A stretch of 35,454 bases of DNA from an uncultured Desulfovibrio sp. (GTDB taxonomy: Bacteria > Desulfobacterota > Desulfovibrionia > Desulfovibrionales > Desulfovibrionaceae). This document shows positions 7,446 through 15,661 of this stretch, piece after piece. Both the position numbers and the translations under genes were made by a program. Location: assembly GCA_949291675.1 (NCBI GenBank), contig CASEWR010000122.1, forward strand, positions 1 through 35,454. Direction: 5' to 3'. Every line of letters begins with the position of its first letter. The first letter of the stretch is position 1. The notes beneath the pieces were generated by a model. It was not told where the DNA came from and made no database searches. It saw nothing but the letters and a program-made list of their open reading frames with translations.

Positions 7446-8995
7446 GCAGCACCTCCGCGGCCAAGTTCAAGAAGAGTTCTGGCAGCAAAGCCCGTAGCTC
7501 CCTTGTCGCACAAGGGTGTGTCTTTCTCAGACCAGTCCAGAGCTGCAATGTCCAGGTGCGCCCAGCGGGTGCCCTCAGGCACAAAATGCTCCAGGAAGAG
7601 GGCTGCTGTAATGGCACCGCCGGCACGGCCGAAGGCAGAGTGGCAGATGTCGGCAATGGGGCTTTCCAGCTTCTTGGTGTAGCCCTTCCACAGGGGCATG
7701 CGCCAGTAGTTTTCCCCAGCGCAGTGCCCGGCACTCTGAACGCGCTCAGCCAGCTCGTCATCATTGCAGAACAGACCGCCAAGCTCCTCGCCCAGAGCCA
7801 CAGCGCAGGCACCGGTGAGTGTTGCCACGTCCACCAGCACCTCGGGCTTCCAGCGGCTGCAGGCATAGGAAATGGCGTCGCACAACACAAGGCGCCCCTC
7901 GGCGTCTGTGTTCACCACCTCAATGGTGTCCTTTGAGTAGCCCTGCACAACATCGCCGGGTTTCACGGCATTGCCGTCAGGCATATTCTCTGCCAGGGGC
8001 ATGAGGGCAACAACGCGGCGGGGCACTTCTTCCTCGGCCAGGGTGAGCATGGCAGCCAGCACTGCGGCAGAGCCGGTCATGTCGCCCTTCATCTGATGCA
8101 TGTTGGCAGAAGGCTTGAGTGAGATGCCGCCGGAGTCAAAGGTGATGCCCTTGCCGATAAAGACCAGGGGAGCCTCGTCCTCATGCCCTTCGGGGGCATG
8201 CTCGAGAATGACCAGGCGGGGAGCATGGGAAGAGCCTCTGCCCACGGCAAGGTGAGCGCCAAAGCCCTGCTCCTGCAGTGCTGTCTCATCCAGCACCTCG
8301 CAGCGCAGCTTGGTTTCTTCAGCAAGCTGCCTGGCCTTTTCGGCATAGGTCACGGGATTGAGCACATTGCCGGGTGCAGCAGCAAGCTTGCGGGCTTGAA
8401 TCACGGTCAGAGCGGACCTTTCGCCGCGTCTGGCAGCCTGACGGGCATTTTCCGGCACATACTGTCCGCGGAAGCCCACAGCCAGCCATTCCAGGCAGGG
8501 CGTCAGCTCCTCGCGGGTGGTCTTCTTGTACCTGGCGTTCTGAGAGTTGGCGAGAACGCAGGCATAGACAGCCTCTTCGAGCACGCGCTCGGCATTGCCG
8601 AAGCGCTCAAGGCTGGACCAGGGAATGTGTGCAGAGGTAAAGTGCATGGCCCTTGCCTTGCGCAGGCCTTTTGCATAGGCAGTGCGCAGCACGTCCATGG
8701 CATTGTTCGAGCTCAGGCATTCCTTGCCCATGCCGATGAACATGACCCTGGAATAGGCCAGATCCGGGTGTCCGTAGACAATATTGATTTCGTTCTTGCG
8801 ACCGGTCACATCCCTCATGCCGGGAGCAATCTGCAGGAAGGGGGCAGCATCAAAGAGCTGTGCACAGCTTTCCCGCACATTTTCTCCCTCCCAGAGGGGA
8901 ATCAGGGCCACGTCGGCAGACCATTTGTCCTCGCCACCGGCATGGAACCGTATTTCAAGATCGTTCGCTATATGTTTGCTTTCACTTGCACTCAC
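7442..8995 (-). CDS. pepA: Leucyl aminopeptidase, M17 family
   Basis: A 517-residue cytosolic aminopeptidase that removes N-terminal residues from peptides, using two metal ions in a hexamer. The family signature NTDAEGRLVLCDA is present near residue 360. The metal- and substrate-binding stretch FIGKGITFDSGGISLKP lies about 80 residues earlier, followed by MKGDMTGSAAV. The size matches the family (about 500). The start is GTG 8995, with AAAGGAGC seven bases upstream and no better ATG. It is the first gene of a minus-strand operon with cobA-hemD (four-base overlap), purN and an exported protein. Some PepA proteins also bind DNA at recombination sites; nothing in this sequence shows that here. 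Confidence 0.94.
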   Translation of the reverse strand: MSASESKHIANDLEIRFHAGGEDKWSADVALIPLWEGENVRESCAQLFDAAPFLQIAPGMRDVTGRKNEINIVYGHPDLAYSRVMFIGMGKECLSSNNAMDVLRTAYAKGLRKARAMHFTSAHIPWSSLERFGNAERVLEEAVYACVLANSQNARYKKTTREELTPCLEWLAVGFRGQYVPENARQAARRGERSALTVIQARKLAAAPGNVLNPVTYAEKARQLAEETKLRCEVLDETALQEQGFGAHLAVGRGSSHAPRLVILEHAPEGHEDEAPLVFIGKGITFDSGGISLKPSANMHQMKGDMTGSAAVLAAMLTLAEEEVPRRVVALMPLAENMPDGNAVKPGDVVQGYSKDTIEVVNTDAEGRLVLCDAISYACSRWKPEVLVDVATLTGACAVALGEELGGLFCNDDELAERVQSAGHCAGENYWRMPLWKGYTKKLESPIADICHSAFGRAGGAITAALFLEHFVPEGTRWAHLDIAALDWSEKDTPLCDKGATGFAARTLLELGRGGAA

Positions 8996-9009
8996 GGCGA
9001 AGCTCCTTT

Positions 9010-9061
9010 TGAGTCAACTTGAGTCAATTTGCGTGAATTTGATTGAAATTGATTTGAATTG
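9010..9061 (-). repeat. TTGACTCAA direct repeats and A/T-rich leader before pepA
   Basis: On the minus strand the nine-base TTGACTCAA occurs twice, ten bases apart. It is preceded by degenerate AATTTCAATCAA-like copies that make this a locally A/T-rich island in a GC-rich window. It lies between the proposed promoter and the pepA ribosome binding site, so it would be in the leader RNA. It could bind a regulator or simply be slippage-derived. Confidence 0.45.
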
Positions 9062-9067
9062 CGGCGC

Positions 9068-9097
9068 AGTATATGCGCACAAGGCCTTGCTTGCCAA
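9068..9097 (-). promoter_or_regulatory. Candidate sigma-70 promoter of the pepA operon
   Basis: Read on the minus strand, TTGGCA (9097-9092) and TATACT (9073-9068) are separated by 18 bases. This is close to the -35 and -10 consensus, and it lies about 75 bases before the pepA start. It gives the operon pepA, cobA-hemD, purN a plausible single promoter. The rest of the gap to hemW (to 9289) shows nothing else I recognise. Confidence 0.5.
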
Positions 9098-9289
9098 GTA
9101 CCGCAGCCAGCCCGCAAGCCCGCACAGGCAAGCCCCATACCTGTCTCACTAGCGCCATGTGGCACCTGAGTGCAGGGGCCTGGCAGCCATGCCCTGACTG
9201 CCCTTTGCCAGCGTCATTCTGTCAGCTCTGCAGCCAGCCTTTCAGCCAGTTGTACAGCCTGTTCTGCACCAGGCCATGCTTCTTGAACC

Positions 9290-10435
9290 ATGCTCTTCTA
9301 TATCCACGTTCCCTTCTGCCGCGCACGCTGCGCCTACTGTTCCTTCTACTCCCTGGCTACAGGCCACAGGGCTCTGCCCGAAGGCTATGTGCCGGGCCTT
9401 CTGCGCGACATAGCCTGGCTTGGCAAACGCCATGGCAATGACACGGCAGGCCCTGTCACCAGTATCTTCTTTGGCGGTGGTACGCCGAGCCTGCTGGAGC
9501 CGGGAGATATGGAGTGCATCCTTGCCGGTATAGCCCGGGCCTTTCCCGTGGCAGAACAGTGCGAAATCACCATGGAGGCCAACCCTGAGAGCCTGCAGGA
9601 CAGAACACGCGTCCAGGGCTTTCGTGCAGCCGGCATCAATCGCCTGTCCATGGGCGTACAGACCATGACCGATGATGGCTTGAAAACGCTGGGGCGTATT
9701 CACACAGTCTCCCAGGCCCTGCAGGCTGCCGACAATGTTCATGCCGCAGGCTTTGCTTCCTTTGGTCTGGATCTCATGTGGGGCCTGCCGGGGCAGAGCT
9801 GCGGAGACTGGTGTCAGGTGCTGGAGAATGCCTGTTCCCTTGCGCCACACCATATCTCAGCCTACAGCCTCACAGTGGAAGAAGGGACGCGTCTTGCTGA
9901 GGCCGTGGAGAAAGGACGCCTTGTCCTGCCTGATGAGGATGAGCTTGCCCGCATGTTTCTGGAGGGTCATGCCTCTTTGGCTGCACACGGCTTTGAGCAC
10001 TACGAAATTTCCAATTTCGCAAGATCGGGACATCGCTGCCGCCATAATCTCGGCTACTGGCAGGGAGAAGACTACCTGGGCGCAGGTCCTGGAGCAGTAT
10101 CGACCTGGCAACATGTGCGCATCTCAGAGCCCTGTGACCTGAAGCTCTGGCTCGACACGGAGCCGGAAGAACGTCCCAGAGAAAGGGAAGAACTGGACGT
10201 GGCAACAGTGCGTGAAGAGCGCATCATGCTCTCCCTGCGCACTGCGCGCGGTCTGGACGTGACTGCTGCTGATATGGACCAGGGTGAGAGCTTTCTTGCA
10301 CAGCATAGAGCCTACATCGAGGCACTGTTGCGTGCAGGCCTGGCCCGCATTGACGAGGAAGACGGCAGGACCTTCTTTGCCCTCACCCCGGAGGGCATGC
10401 TCGCCTCAAACGAAATTGTGGCCAGATTCTTTTAA
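9290..10435 (+). CDS. hemW: HemW-like radical SAM protein (heme chaperone family)
   Basis: A 381-residue radical SAM enzyme of the HemW/HemN-like family. The [4Fe-4S]/SAM motif is at the very N-terminus: YIHVPFCRARCAYCSFYS (CxxxCxYC). It is followed by FFGGGTPSLLEP, EANPES, INRLSMGVQT, GLDLMWGLPGQ and HYEISNFARSG, all characteristic of the family. HemW binds heme and helps insert it into proteins; it is often misannotated as oxygen-independent coproporphyrinogen oxidase, and it lacks the extra cysteine (CxxxCxxCxC) of true HemN. ATG 9290 puts the motif at the normal position. The last 50 codons are the first copy of a 222-bp triplicated unit that continues past the stop, so the 3' end of this gene founded a repeat. 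Confidence 0.92.
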   Translation: MLFYIHVPFCRARCAYCSFYSLATGHRALPEGYVPGLLRDIAWLGKRHGNDTAGPVTSIFFGGGTPSLLEPGDMECILAGIARAFPVAEQCEITMEANPESLQDRTRVQGFRAAGINRLSMGVQTMTDDGLKTLGRIHTVSQALQAADNVHAAGFASFGLDLMWGLPGQSCGDWCQVLENACSLAPHHISAYSLTVEEGTRLAEAVEKGRLVLPDEDELARMFLEGHASLAAHGFEHYEISNFARSGHRCRHNLGYWQGEDYLGAGPGAVSTWQHVRISEPCDLKLWLDTEPEERPREREELDVATVREERIMLSLRTARGLDVTAADMDQGESFLAQHRAYIEALLRAGLARIDEEDGRTFFALTPEGMLASNEIVARFF

Positions 10436-10480
10436 GCTGCTTTGATCTCAAAGTGTCCGGGACAACGAGCCGGTTCGGAT

Positions 10481-10496
10481 TGTTTCACGTGAAACA
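10481..10496. promoter_or_regulatory. parS site 1 (perfect)
   Basis: TGTTTCACGTGAAACA, a perfect 16-bp palindrome identical to the classical chromosomal parS site bound by ParB. It lies 45 bases after the hemW stop, in copy 1 of the 222-bp repeat. Confidence 0.92.
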
Positions 10497-10518
10497 CTAA
10501 GCGTGAAAACGCCTTCTG

Positions 10519-10676
10519 GGTGCAGCACGGTGCCTCTATCTCTGCCCTGCTGCGTGCAGGCCTGGCCCATATTGCCAGGGTAGACGGCAGGACCTTCTTC
10601 GCCCTCACCCCGGAGGGCATACTCGCCTCAAACGGGATTGTGGCCAGATTCCTCCAAGCTGCTTCAGCCTCAGCAA
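10519..10676 (+). pseudogene. hemW 3'-end fragment, copy 2
   Basis: Translation still reads ALLRAGLAHIARVDGRTFF and ALTPEGILASNGIVARF, matching the HemW C-terminus (ALLRAGLARIDEEDGRTFF), but there is no start or N-terminal part, and the stop is lost. It is a duplication remnant inside the 222-bp repeat, not a gene. Confidence 0.8.
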
Positions 10677-10702
10677 GACCGGGACAACGTGCCGGTTCGG
10701 AC

Positions 10703-10718
10703 TGTTTCACGTGAAACA
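10703..10718. promoter_or_regulatory. parS site 2 (perfect)
   Basis: Perfect 16-bp parS palindrome in copy 2 of the 222-bp repeat, with the same right flank (CTGAGCGTGAAAACG) as site 3. Confidence 0.92.
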
Positions 10719-10740
10719 CTGAGCGTGAAAACGCCTGCCG

Positions 10741-10895
10741 GGTACAGCACAGTCCCTCTGTCTCAGCTTTGTTGCGTGCAGGCCTTGCCCATATTGCCAG
10801 GGAAGACGGAGGACCTTCTTCGCCCTTACCCCGGATGGCATGCTTGCCTCAAACATGGTTGTGGCCAGATTCTTCCAAGCTGCTTAAGCCTTAGC
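10741..10895 (+). pseudogene. hemW 3'-end fragment, copy 3
   Basis: Third copy of the HemW C-terminal coding segment. A one-base deletion near 10809 shifts the frame, and it has more substitutions than copy 2, so it is older or less constrained. It is non-coding. Confidence 0.75.
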
Positions 10896-10923
10896 AAGGC
10901 CAAAACAACGTGCCGGTCCGGAA

Positions 10924-10939
10924 TGTTTCACGTGAAACA
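10924..10939. promoter_or_regulatory. parS site 3 (perfect)
   Basis: Perfect 16-bp parS palindrome at the end of copy 3 of the 222-bp repeat, about 25 bases before the probable end of the IS200 element. Confidence 0.92.
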
Positions 10940-10963
10940 CTGAGCGTGAAAACGTCTGACTGT

Positions 10964-11605
10964 ACAGAGCTGGGATTCAAAAAAGTTCCTTGTGGTTCTG
11001 TCTGCACGCGCAGGGCATGTCTGCTCATCGAAAAACATCGTCTTCTGCATCCTGGCTCTCAACATAGTTCTGTATGTCCTCCTCAGTAACAGTGCCAGTA
11101 CTGCAGCAGAGATATCCGTCTGCCCACATGATCTGCCCAACATAGTATTTTCTCAAAGCTTTGAATTCATGGAACAGTAAAGAGGACGTTCTCTCCTTGA
11201 ACTGTTGCATCAACTCACTGACCGACAGAACCGGAGGGATTGAGACCAGCATATGGACATGATCAGGAGACACTGTTCCCTGCAAAATCTCGACACGGTT
11301 CTTTTCACACAGCATGCGCAGTATATCTCTGCATCGGACAGCAATATCTCCTCTCAGCACCTTTTTGCGGCACTTTGTCGTCCATGCCAAATGCAATTGC
11401 GCGGAAATGACAGTGTGTGATCCTTTTCGATATGTGCTCATGACAACAGCTTAGCACAAGACCGCTGAAGTCTCCACAGAAAGAAGATTTCAGAAAACGG
11501 CTCCAGGGAGTATTTCTGAGCAGAAAAAGACGCTGCTGTCTGCACGGCAGGGGATACAGTCATATTCACAACTGCCCTCACCCCAGCTATGACGGAGAGG
11601 CAGTT
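10964..11605 (-). mobile_element. IS200/IS605-type insertion element (tnpA only; ends approximate)
   Basis: The transposase gene is flanked by two imperfect hairpins, as expected for this family, which has no inverted terminal repeats. ACAGAGC at 10964 pairs with GTTCTGT ending 11001; AACTGCC at 11570 pairs with GGCAGTT ending 11605. Exact cleavage sites cannot be fixed from sequence alone. The element interrupts the parS region between sites 3 and 4. No tnpB is present. Confidence 0.6.
11025..11441 (-). CDS. tnpA: IS200/IS605 family transposase TnpA (Y1 HUH)
   Basis: A 138-residue single-strand transposase. The metal-binding HUH motif is DHVHMLVSIPP near residue 60, and the catalytic tyrosine is in EEDIQNYVESQ near the C-terminus. 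The N-terminal part HTVISAQLHLAWTTKCRKKVL and the middle FKERTSSLLF are typical. The length is normal (130-155 residues) and no frameshift is visible, so it could be active. Enzymes of this family excise and insert single-stranded DNA, often using the lagging-strand template, and recognise subterminal hairpins; such hairpins are seen on both sides. ATG 11441 is the start. Confidence 0.92.
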   Translation of the reverse strand: MSTYRKGSHTVISAQLHLAWTTKCRKKVLRGDIAVRCRDILRMLCEKNRVEILQGTVSPDHVHMLVSIPPVLSVSELMQQFKERTSSLLFHEFKALRKYYVGQIMWADGYLCCSTGTVTEEDIQNYVESQDAEDDVFR

Positions 11606-11865
11606 GTCGCGAGTTTTTGTTTCACGTGAAACACCTCCCACTGCCCGGACACAACAGGCAAACGAAAACGCCCATGCCCACAGACTGAGGCGCTGTATTT
11701 CAGCCCTCATGGCGTGGGAGTGAGGAGCGTGTGGGCTAGAGTATACCGGAGCATCCAGTTCGGAATCCAGAGACAAACGTGCACGAGGGCCCGTGTAGTG
11801 TGCGCAGGTACAGCCCATCCATGATGTCTTTCAATGCTGTATAGTCAGTGGTGAACAGACAGAGA
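11606..11865. other. Intergenic stretch with parS site 4
   Basis: Between the IS200 end and the Sel1-repeat gene. Apart from parS site 4 I see no gene, terminator or recognisable repeat. Open frames here are short, overlap on both strands, and have no ribosome binding site. Confidence 0.5.
11618..11633. promoter_or_regulatory. parS site 4 (perfect)
   Basis: Perfect 16-bp parS palindrome, 13 bases beyond the IS200 hairpin. Its flanks differ from both repeat families, so it is a solitary copy. Confidence 0.9.
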
Positions 11866-13503
11866 CTATTCCCAGGGAAAGAGCCCGAACTTTCGCATGT
11901 GCCCACCCCAGATGCGGTCATAGTGCGAATCAAAACTACGGGGGCTGTTGTAGAGTTCATAGAGTTCTCTGATCCCCTTTGGCACTGAGAGGAGTCCGCC
12001 CTTTCCTGCCAGATACAACCAGCCGCGCCTGTACTTCGCTTCCGCAGCAAAGCGTGCCTTTTCATACCATGCCAGTGCCTGCTCATAGTTCTGCTCGACG
12101 CCGATTCCGAACTCATAGAGCGTGCCGACCATATAGGGAAACTCCCATTTGCGAACTGCCTTTGCCAGCATCTCCTTTCCCTTTTCAAAATTCTGTTCGA
12201 CGCCATCGCCCTTGAAATACATCATGGCAATCTCAATTCTGGCCTTTCTGCTGTCTTTCCTGGAACGTTCAGCAATCTTCTCCAGCCAGAGAACTGCCTG
12301 TTCTTCATCCCTGGACAGGCCGTACTGACCTTTCCGAAAGAAAGAGCTCAGGTCATAGTAGCCCTGGAATTCTCCCAGAGCAGCAGCTCTGTCATAGTAC
12401 GCGATTGCCTTGTCCAGATCCCTGATCCGCTCATCCTTGAGATAGAGTTCCCCAAGTCTGAGCATAGATTCCGTATCGTTCAGCGTACAGCCCTTTTCAT
12501 ACCAGAAGACGGCCCTGTCTATGTCATTTCGTCCCGGGCTCAGCCAGAGTTCGCCAAGCAGCCTGATGCCGGTGAGGTCATTGTGTGCTGCTGCCTTTTC
12601 ATACCAGGAGATGCCCAGCCGCTGGACCACATCTTCAGGTCCGAGCTCCCCGGAAAAAAAGATGTGCCCCAGGAAGATCATGGCCATGGTATTGTTCAGA
12701 TCGGCAGCCTTCGTAAACCACTTCACTGCCTCCAGCGCATCCCTGTCCACAAAGTATTCTCCTGTATAGAAGGCTATGGCCAGGTGGAGGATTGCCCTCA
12801 CATCGTTGTGTTCGGCAGCCTGAAGGTAGAGGGTGCGTATCTGCGTGCGAATCGCCGGGTCTTTACTGCGACTGTTAAGCTTTGCGGCCAGCCTGCGCAT
12901 GGCAACGCTATTACCAAGTGCTGCGGCCTTTCTGTAGCACTCGCGCACCTTTTCATTGATATGCTGGCCAGCATACTTCCTGTCGTACAGATCCCCCAGG
13001 GCAAGCATTGCCCAGGAATTATTCCTGGCTGCTGACTTCTCAATCCAGGCAAGCCCCTCCTCCAGAGATTTCGGAGCGCCCCCTTCCCCCCGGACATAAA
13101 GGAGCCCTACTGCAAGCTGGGCATCTGCATCGCCGCGCTCTGCTTCCTTTTTCAGACTGGGGAAGTTCGGATTCTTGATTACAAATCCCCGATCCTTATC
13201 AAGAGTCATTCTGGCAATCATCATGTCCACCTTCAGATAGGGACCCGCCTTTGCGACAGGCACTACTGCTCCCAGACTGTCAGCTTCTTTTGCCTGCACA
13301 CAGTCCGACTGAAGGGCAATCATCCACAGACAGCAGCAGATAAGAACAGCTGCACGCAGCTGTGCTGGAAAATAAGCAGATACTCTGTGCACGTCTGTCT
13401 GCACAATCTCTTGCACTAATCGTCCCTGTCCGGAAAAGGACGCATCTGTTCTGTCAAAAGCGTTCACGGGTCTGCTCCTGAACACCATACAGTCCGTCTT
13501 CAT
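11866..13503 (-). CDS. Sel1-like repeat (SLR) protein, probably exported
   Basis: A protein built of about ten Sel1-like repeats, the TPR-like 36-residue helical pairs used for protein-protein contacts. Repeats such as AQLAVGLLYVRGEGG, AVKWFTKAADLNNTMAMIFLG, AVFWYEKGCTLNDTESMLRLG and AIAYYDRAAALGEFQGYYDLS run from about codon 90 to the end. A hydrophobic segment (AAVLICCCLWMIAL) ending near CVQA precedes the repeats and looks like a signal peptide or membrane anchor. The start is uncertain: the frame is open up to 13680, but that reads through parS site 5. ATG 13503 is given here, and GTG 13404 or 13392 would place the signal peptide closer to the N-terminus. No strong ribosome binding site decides it. 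The gene sits inside the parS region with parS on both sides. Partner and role are unknown. Confidence 0.75.
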   Translation of the reverse strand: MKTDCMVFRSRPVNAFDRTDASFSGQGRLVQEIVQTDVHRVSAYFPAQLRAAVLICCCLWMIALQSDCVQAKEADSLGAVVPVAKAGPYLKVDMMIARMTLDKDRGFVIKNPNFPSLKKEAERGDADAQLAVGLLYVRGEGGAPKSLEEGLAWIEKSAARNNSWAMLALGDLYDRKYAGQHINEKVRECYRKAAALGNSVAMRRLAAKLNSRSKDPAIRTQIRTLYLQAAEHNDVRAILHLAIAFYTGEYFVDRDALEAVKWFTKAADLNNTMAMIFLGHIFFSGELGPEDVVQRLGISWYEKAAAHNDLTGIRLLGELWLSPGRNDIDRAVFWYEKGCTLNDTESMLRLGELYLKDERIRDLDKAIAYYDRAAALGEFQGYYDLSSFFRKGQYGLSRDEEQAVLWLEKIAERSRKDSRKARIEIAMMYFKGDGVEQNFEKGKEMLAKAVRKWEFPYMVGTLYEFGIGVEQNYEQALAWYEKARFAAEAKYRRGWLYLAGKGGLLSVPKGIRELYELYNSPRSFDSHYDRIWGGHMRKFGLFPWE

Positions 13504-13881
13504 GGCACTGCTGCTCTGCCTTAATGCGCAGCACGTCGCCCTGTTTTGCATTTTGTTGTACCACGCTCCGTGCAGAAAGAACAGTACAGTGACTAGCCGG
13601 AACACATTCACTGTCCCTGCCTGTGTTGTTTCACGTGAAACAAGAGACGTCCACGCATGATATTCGTCCTGCACAGGCAAATGGGATGCTCGTGAAGGCC
13701 TGCTTTTCTCCTGGACAGCAGAACTGCCTTGTCATGAGAGGCCTCTGTCCTTTTGAGGGAAAAAGAGCAGACGCATATCCCATGTCTCTTTCCAAAGTGC
13801 CTGCTCTGGCGTAGAGGCAGAGGCACTGTCCGGGAAGGTCGCCGGCAGGTCAGACTCTCATTCCACTTTTTCGAGGCGCAT
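13504..13881. other. Divergent intergenic region with parS site 5
   Basis: Holds the leaders of the Sel1-repeat gene (leftward) and the MFS gene (rightward), and parS site 5. No clear sigma-70 promoter pair was found. ParB bound at this site could affect both genes, which is inference. Confidence 0.5.
13626..13641. promoter_or_regulatory. parS site 5 (perfect)
   Basis: Perfect 16-bp parS palindrome between the divergent Sel1-repeat and MFS genes. In the longest reading of the Sel1 frame it would encode VSRET, which argues that the real start is further downstream. Confidence 0.9.
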
Positions 13882-15027
13882 ATGCAGCACTGCGTTCCGC
13901 ACATTCTCCGGGCTCTCAGATTCTGCTTCTTCTTTCTCGGTGCAGGCTACAGTTTACTCATGTCGCGTATGCCGGCACTCAGCGCCCAGTGCAATGCAGA
14001 TGAAGCTGCCATTGGTGTTGCCGTGCTCTGCCTTGGTGCCGGCAGCCTGCTGGGCTTTGTCCTTGTCCCTGTTCTGCAGAATCGTTTTCAGACCAGGACG
14101 ATCTTCAGGACAGGAACCATACTGATGCTCTGCACACTGCCCCTGTGCGGTCTTGCAGACAGCGTGCTCTTTCTCTGGGTATCCTTTGTCATTGGCGGTT
14201 TTTTCTATGCCATCTCGGAAGTCTGTGCCAATGTCCAGGGCATTCTCTTTGAAATACGCTCTCGCAGAAACTGCCTTTCGAGCATGTACGCCTCCTACAG
14301 CTGCGGCTGTCTTGCAGGCTCTCTCTATGCTGCCATATGTGCCTTCCTCGGACTGACGCCTTTTGTTACCTTCTGCTCAGCAGCACTACTCCTTTTCGCC
14401 GGACGTGTCGTTGCAGTCCGCTATCTTCTCAAGGACAGCAGGCCGAAGACCGAAAACACAGGCACCTCCTCCCAAACAGGTATCCCGGGCATCACCATCT
14501 TGTGTGGTTTTCTGGCCATGTGTGCCTACACAGTATCAGGGGCAAGCGCAGAATGGAGCGCCCTGCTGCTTAACACTGTCAAAGGCGCTGATGAGGGCAC
14601 ATCTGCCCTGGCCTTTGGCTGCTTTGCCATTTCTCTTGCCATTGGTCGTGCTTTCGGAGACGGGCTGCGGCTGCGCTACGGGGATTTCAGAACGCTGTTT
14701 TGCGGCTGCATGCTTTCACTTGCGGGACAGGCCTGCTTCCTTCTCTCTCCGTACCCCATTGTCTGTCTTGCAGGCTACGCGATTGCCGGCTTCGGCTTTT
14801 CCCCGGCAATTCCTATCCTGATGAGCAGAGGTGCCAAGAGAAAGGACATCACCCCACAGAAGGCAACAGCCATCATCTCAACCCTGGGGAATACAGGCGT
14901 GCTGATCATCCCCCCGGCCATTGGCTGGCTGGCAGGCCATTTCGGCCTCACCCAGGCTCTTCTGCTGCCGGTTGTACTGACACTCATCGTCATGTCCAGC
15001 TCGCTGATCTTCAGAAAGCCTGCCTGA
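13882..15027 (+). CDS. MFS transporter (FucP/YbjJ-like)
   Basis: A 381-residue integral membrane protein with about 12 hydrophobic segments, starting at ATG 13882 with GAGG six bases upstream. The longer frame from 13753 adds an Arg-rich, non-membrane stretch and is not preferred. The N-terminal half has GAGYSLLMSRMPALSAQCNADEAAIGVAVLCLG-like MFS features, with the central loop around KDSRPKTENTGTSSQ. The second half has SGASAEWSALLLN, a motif seen in the YbjJ/FucP-type subgroup, and GRAFGDGLRLRYG, the usual basic loop motif. The substrate cannot be predicted. It lies alone between parS site 5 and the long repeat array and may have been acquired with the Sel1-repeat gene. Confidence 0.85.
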   Translation: MQHCVPHILRALRFCFFFLGAGYSLLMSRMPALSAQCNADEAAIGVAVLCLGAGSLLGFVLVPVLQNRFQTRTIFRTGTILMLCTLPLCGLADSVLFLWVSFVIGGFFYAISEVCANVQGILFEIRSRRNCLSSMYASYSCGCLAGSLYAAICAFLGLTPFVTFCSAALLLFAGRVVAVRYLLKDSRPKTENTGTSSQTGIPGITILCGFLAMCAYTVSGASAEWSALLLNTVKGADEGTSALAFGCFAISLAIGRAFGDGLRLRYGDFRTLFCGCMLSLAGQACFLLSPYPIVCLAGYAIAGFGFSPAIPILMSRGAKRKDITPQKATAIISTLGNTGVLIIPPAIGWLAGHFGLTQALLLPVVLTLIVMSSSLIFRKPA

Positions 15028-15342
15028 CCCACTCAAAGCCCGCCTTTGCGGATCGGCAAAACAGGAGTCATGCTCAGACTTTCCCTCCCACGCTGCTCTT
15101 CCTGTTCTCTGCCGGCGGTACAAAGACATGAGAGCATCTGAACAGCATACAGCTCGTCTGTGTCTGTATCTCGCTCCTGAGTGTGAGTATTGCCACTGAT
15201 CCGGCCTCGTTCTTCAGTCGCTTCAGCTGCAAGACCTGCGAGCTGACAAGCTGGGGTAAGCAGATACCTGCTGCCACAGAGTACTCCCAACCTCTGCGCT
15301 ACGTCTCAGTGCCATTTAAAACCTCCTGCTGTGTCCTGACAC
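15028..15342. other. Intergenic stretch left of the repeat array
   Basis: No gene, RNA or terminator could be supported. Open frames are short and unrelated to known proteins. It leads directly into parS site 6 and the long array. Confidence 0.4.
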
Positions 15343-15358
15343 TGTTTCACGTGAAACA
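15343..15358. promoter_or_regulatory. parS site 6 (perfect)
   Basis: Perfect 16-bp parS palindrome opening array unit 1. Confidence 0.92.
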
Positions 15359-15661
15359 TCCCCGCACCTCCAGGGCAATGTCTGACCGAATTGTGCCTTT
15401 ACGGAAACGGCATTGCCAGTGGCTCCCCTTGTATCCGCATCTTTGTTGCTAAAGCTCTGATGCTCTACTCTCTGTCTGACTATCAGAGCACGTGCCGATC
15501 AATGTCCTTGCGGGTGCGTTGACCGGCTTTTCTTTTCAACGTGCTGACACATAGAGCAGGAGGTCTGGAGGAGCTCCTCCCCGTCTGGCGTCAAAGGCAG
15601 ACTTCATCGTACTACTTGCACAGCAGACATCCTGCTCTCTGTCACTGTCAGACACAGAAGT

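Larger units (their letters stand above)
10283..10947 (+). repeat. 222-bp tandem triplication spanning the hemW 3' end and a parS site
   Basis: Three successive copies (about 10283-10504, 10505-10726, 10727-10947) of one unit: the last 150 bases of hemW, a 45-base spacer, a parS palindrome and a short flank (GAGCGTGAAAACG). Landmarks repeat at constant offset: CGTGCAGG at 10331, 10553 and 10775; parS at 10481, 10703 and 10924. Copy 1 belongs to the intact gene. Copies 2 and 3 have diverged by point changes and small indels, most clearly in the former coding part, while the parS core is identical in all three. This suggests selection on parS only. Confidence 0.9.

Noticed and set aside
9290..10435. 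Oxygen-independent coproporphyrinogen III oxidase (HemN)
   Set aside because: The motif is CxxxCxYCSF without the fourth cysteine of HemN, and the length (381) fits HemW.
10964..11605. tnpB or an omega RNA beside the IS200 transposase
   Set aside because: The element has room only for tnpA; no TnpB-like frame or guide-RNA-like end is present.
13504..13680. N-terminal extension of the Sel1-repeat protein
   Set aside because: It would translate through a perfect parS site and places the signal-peptide-like segment over 100 residues from the N-terminus.
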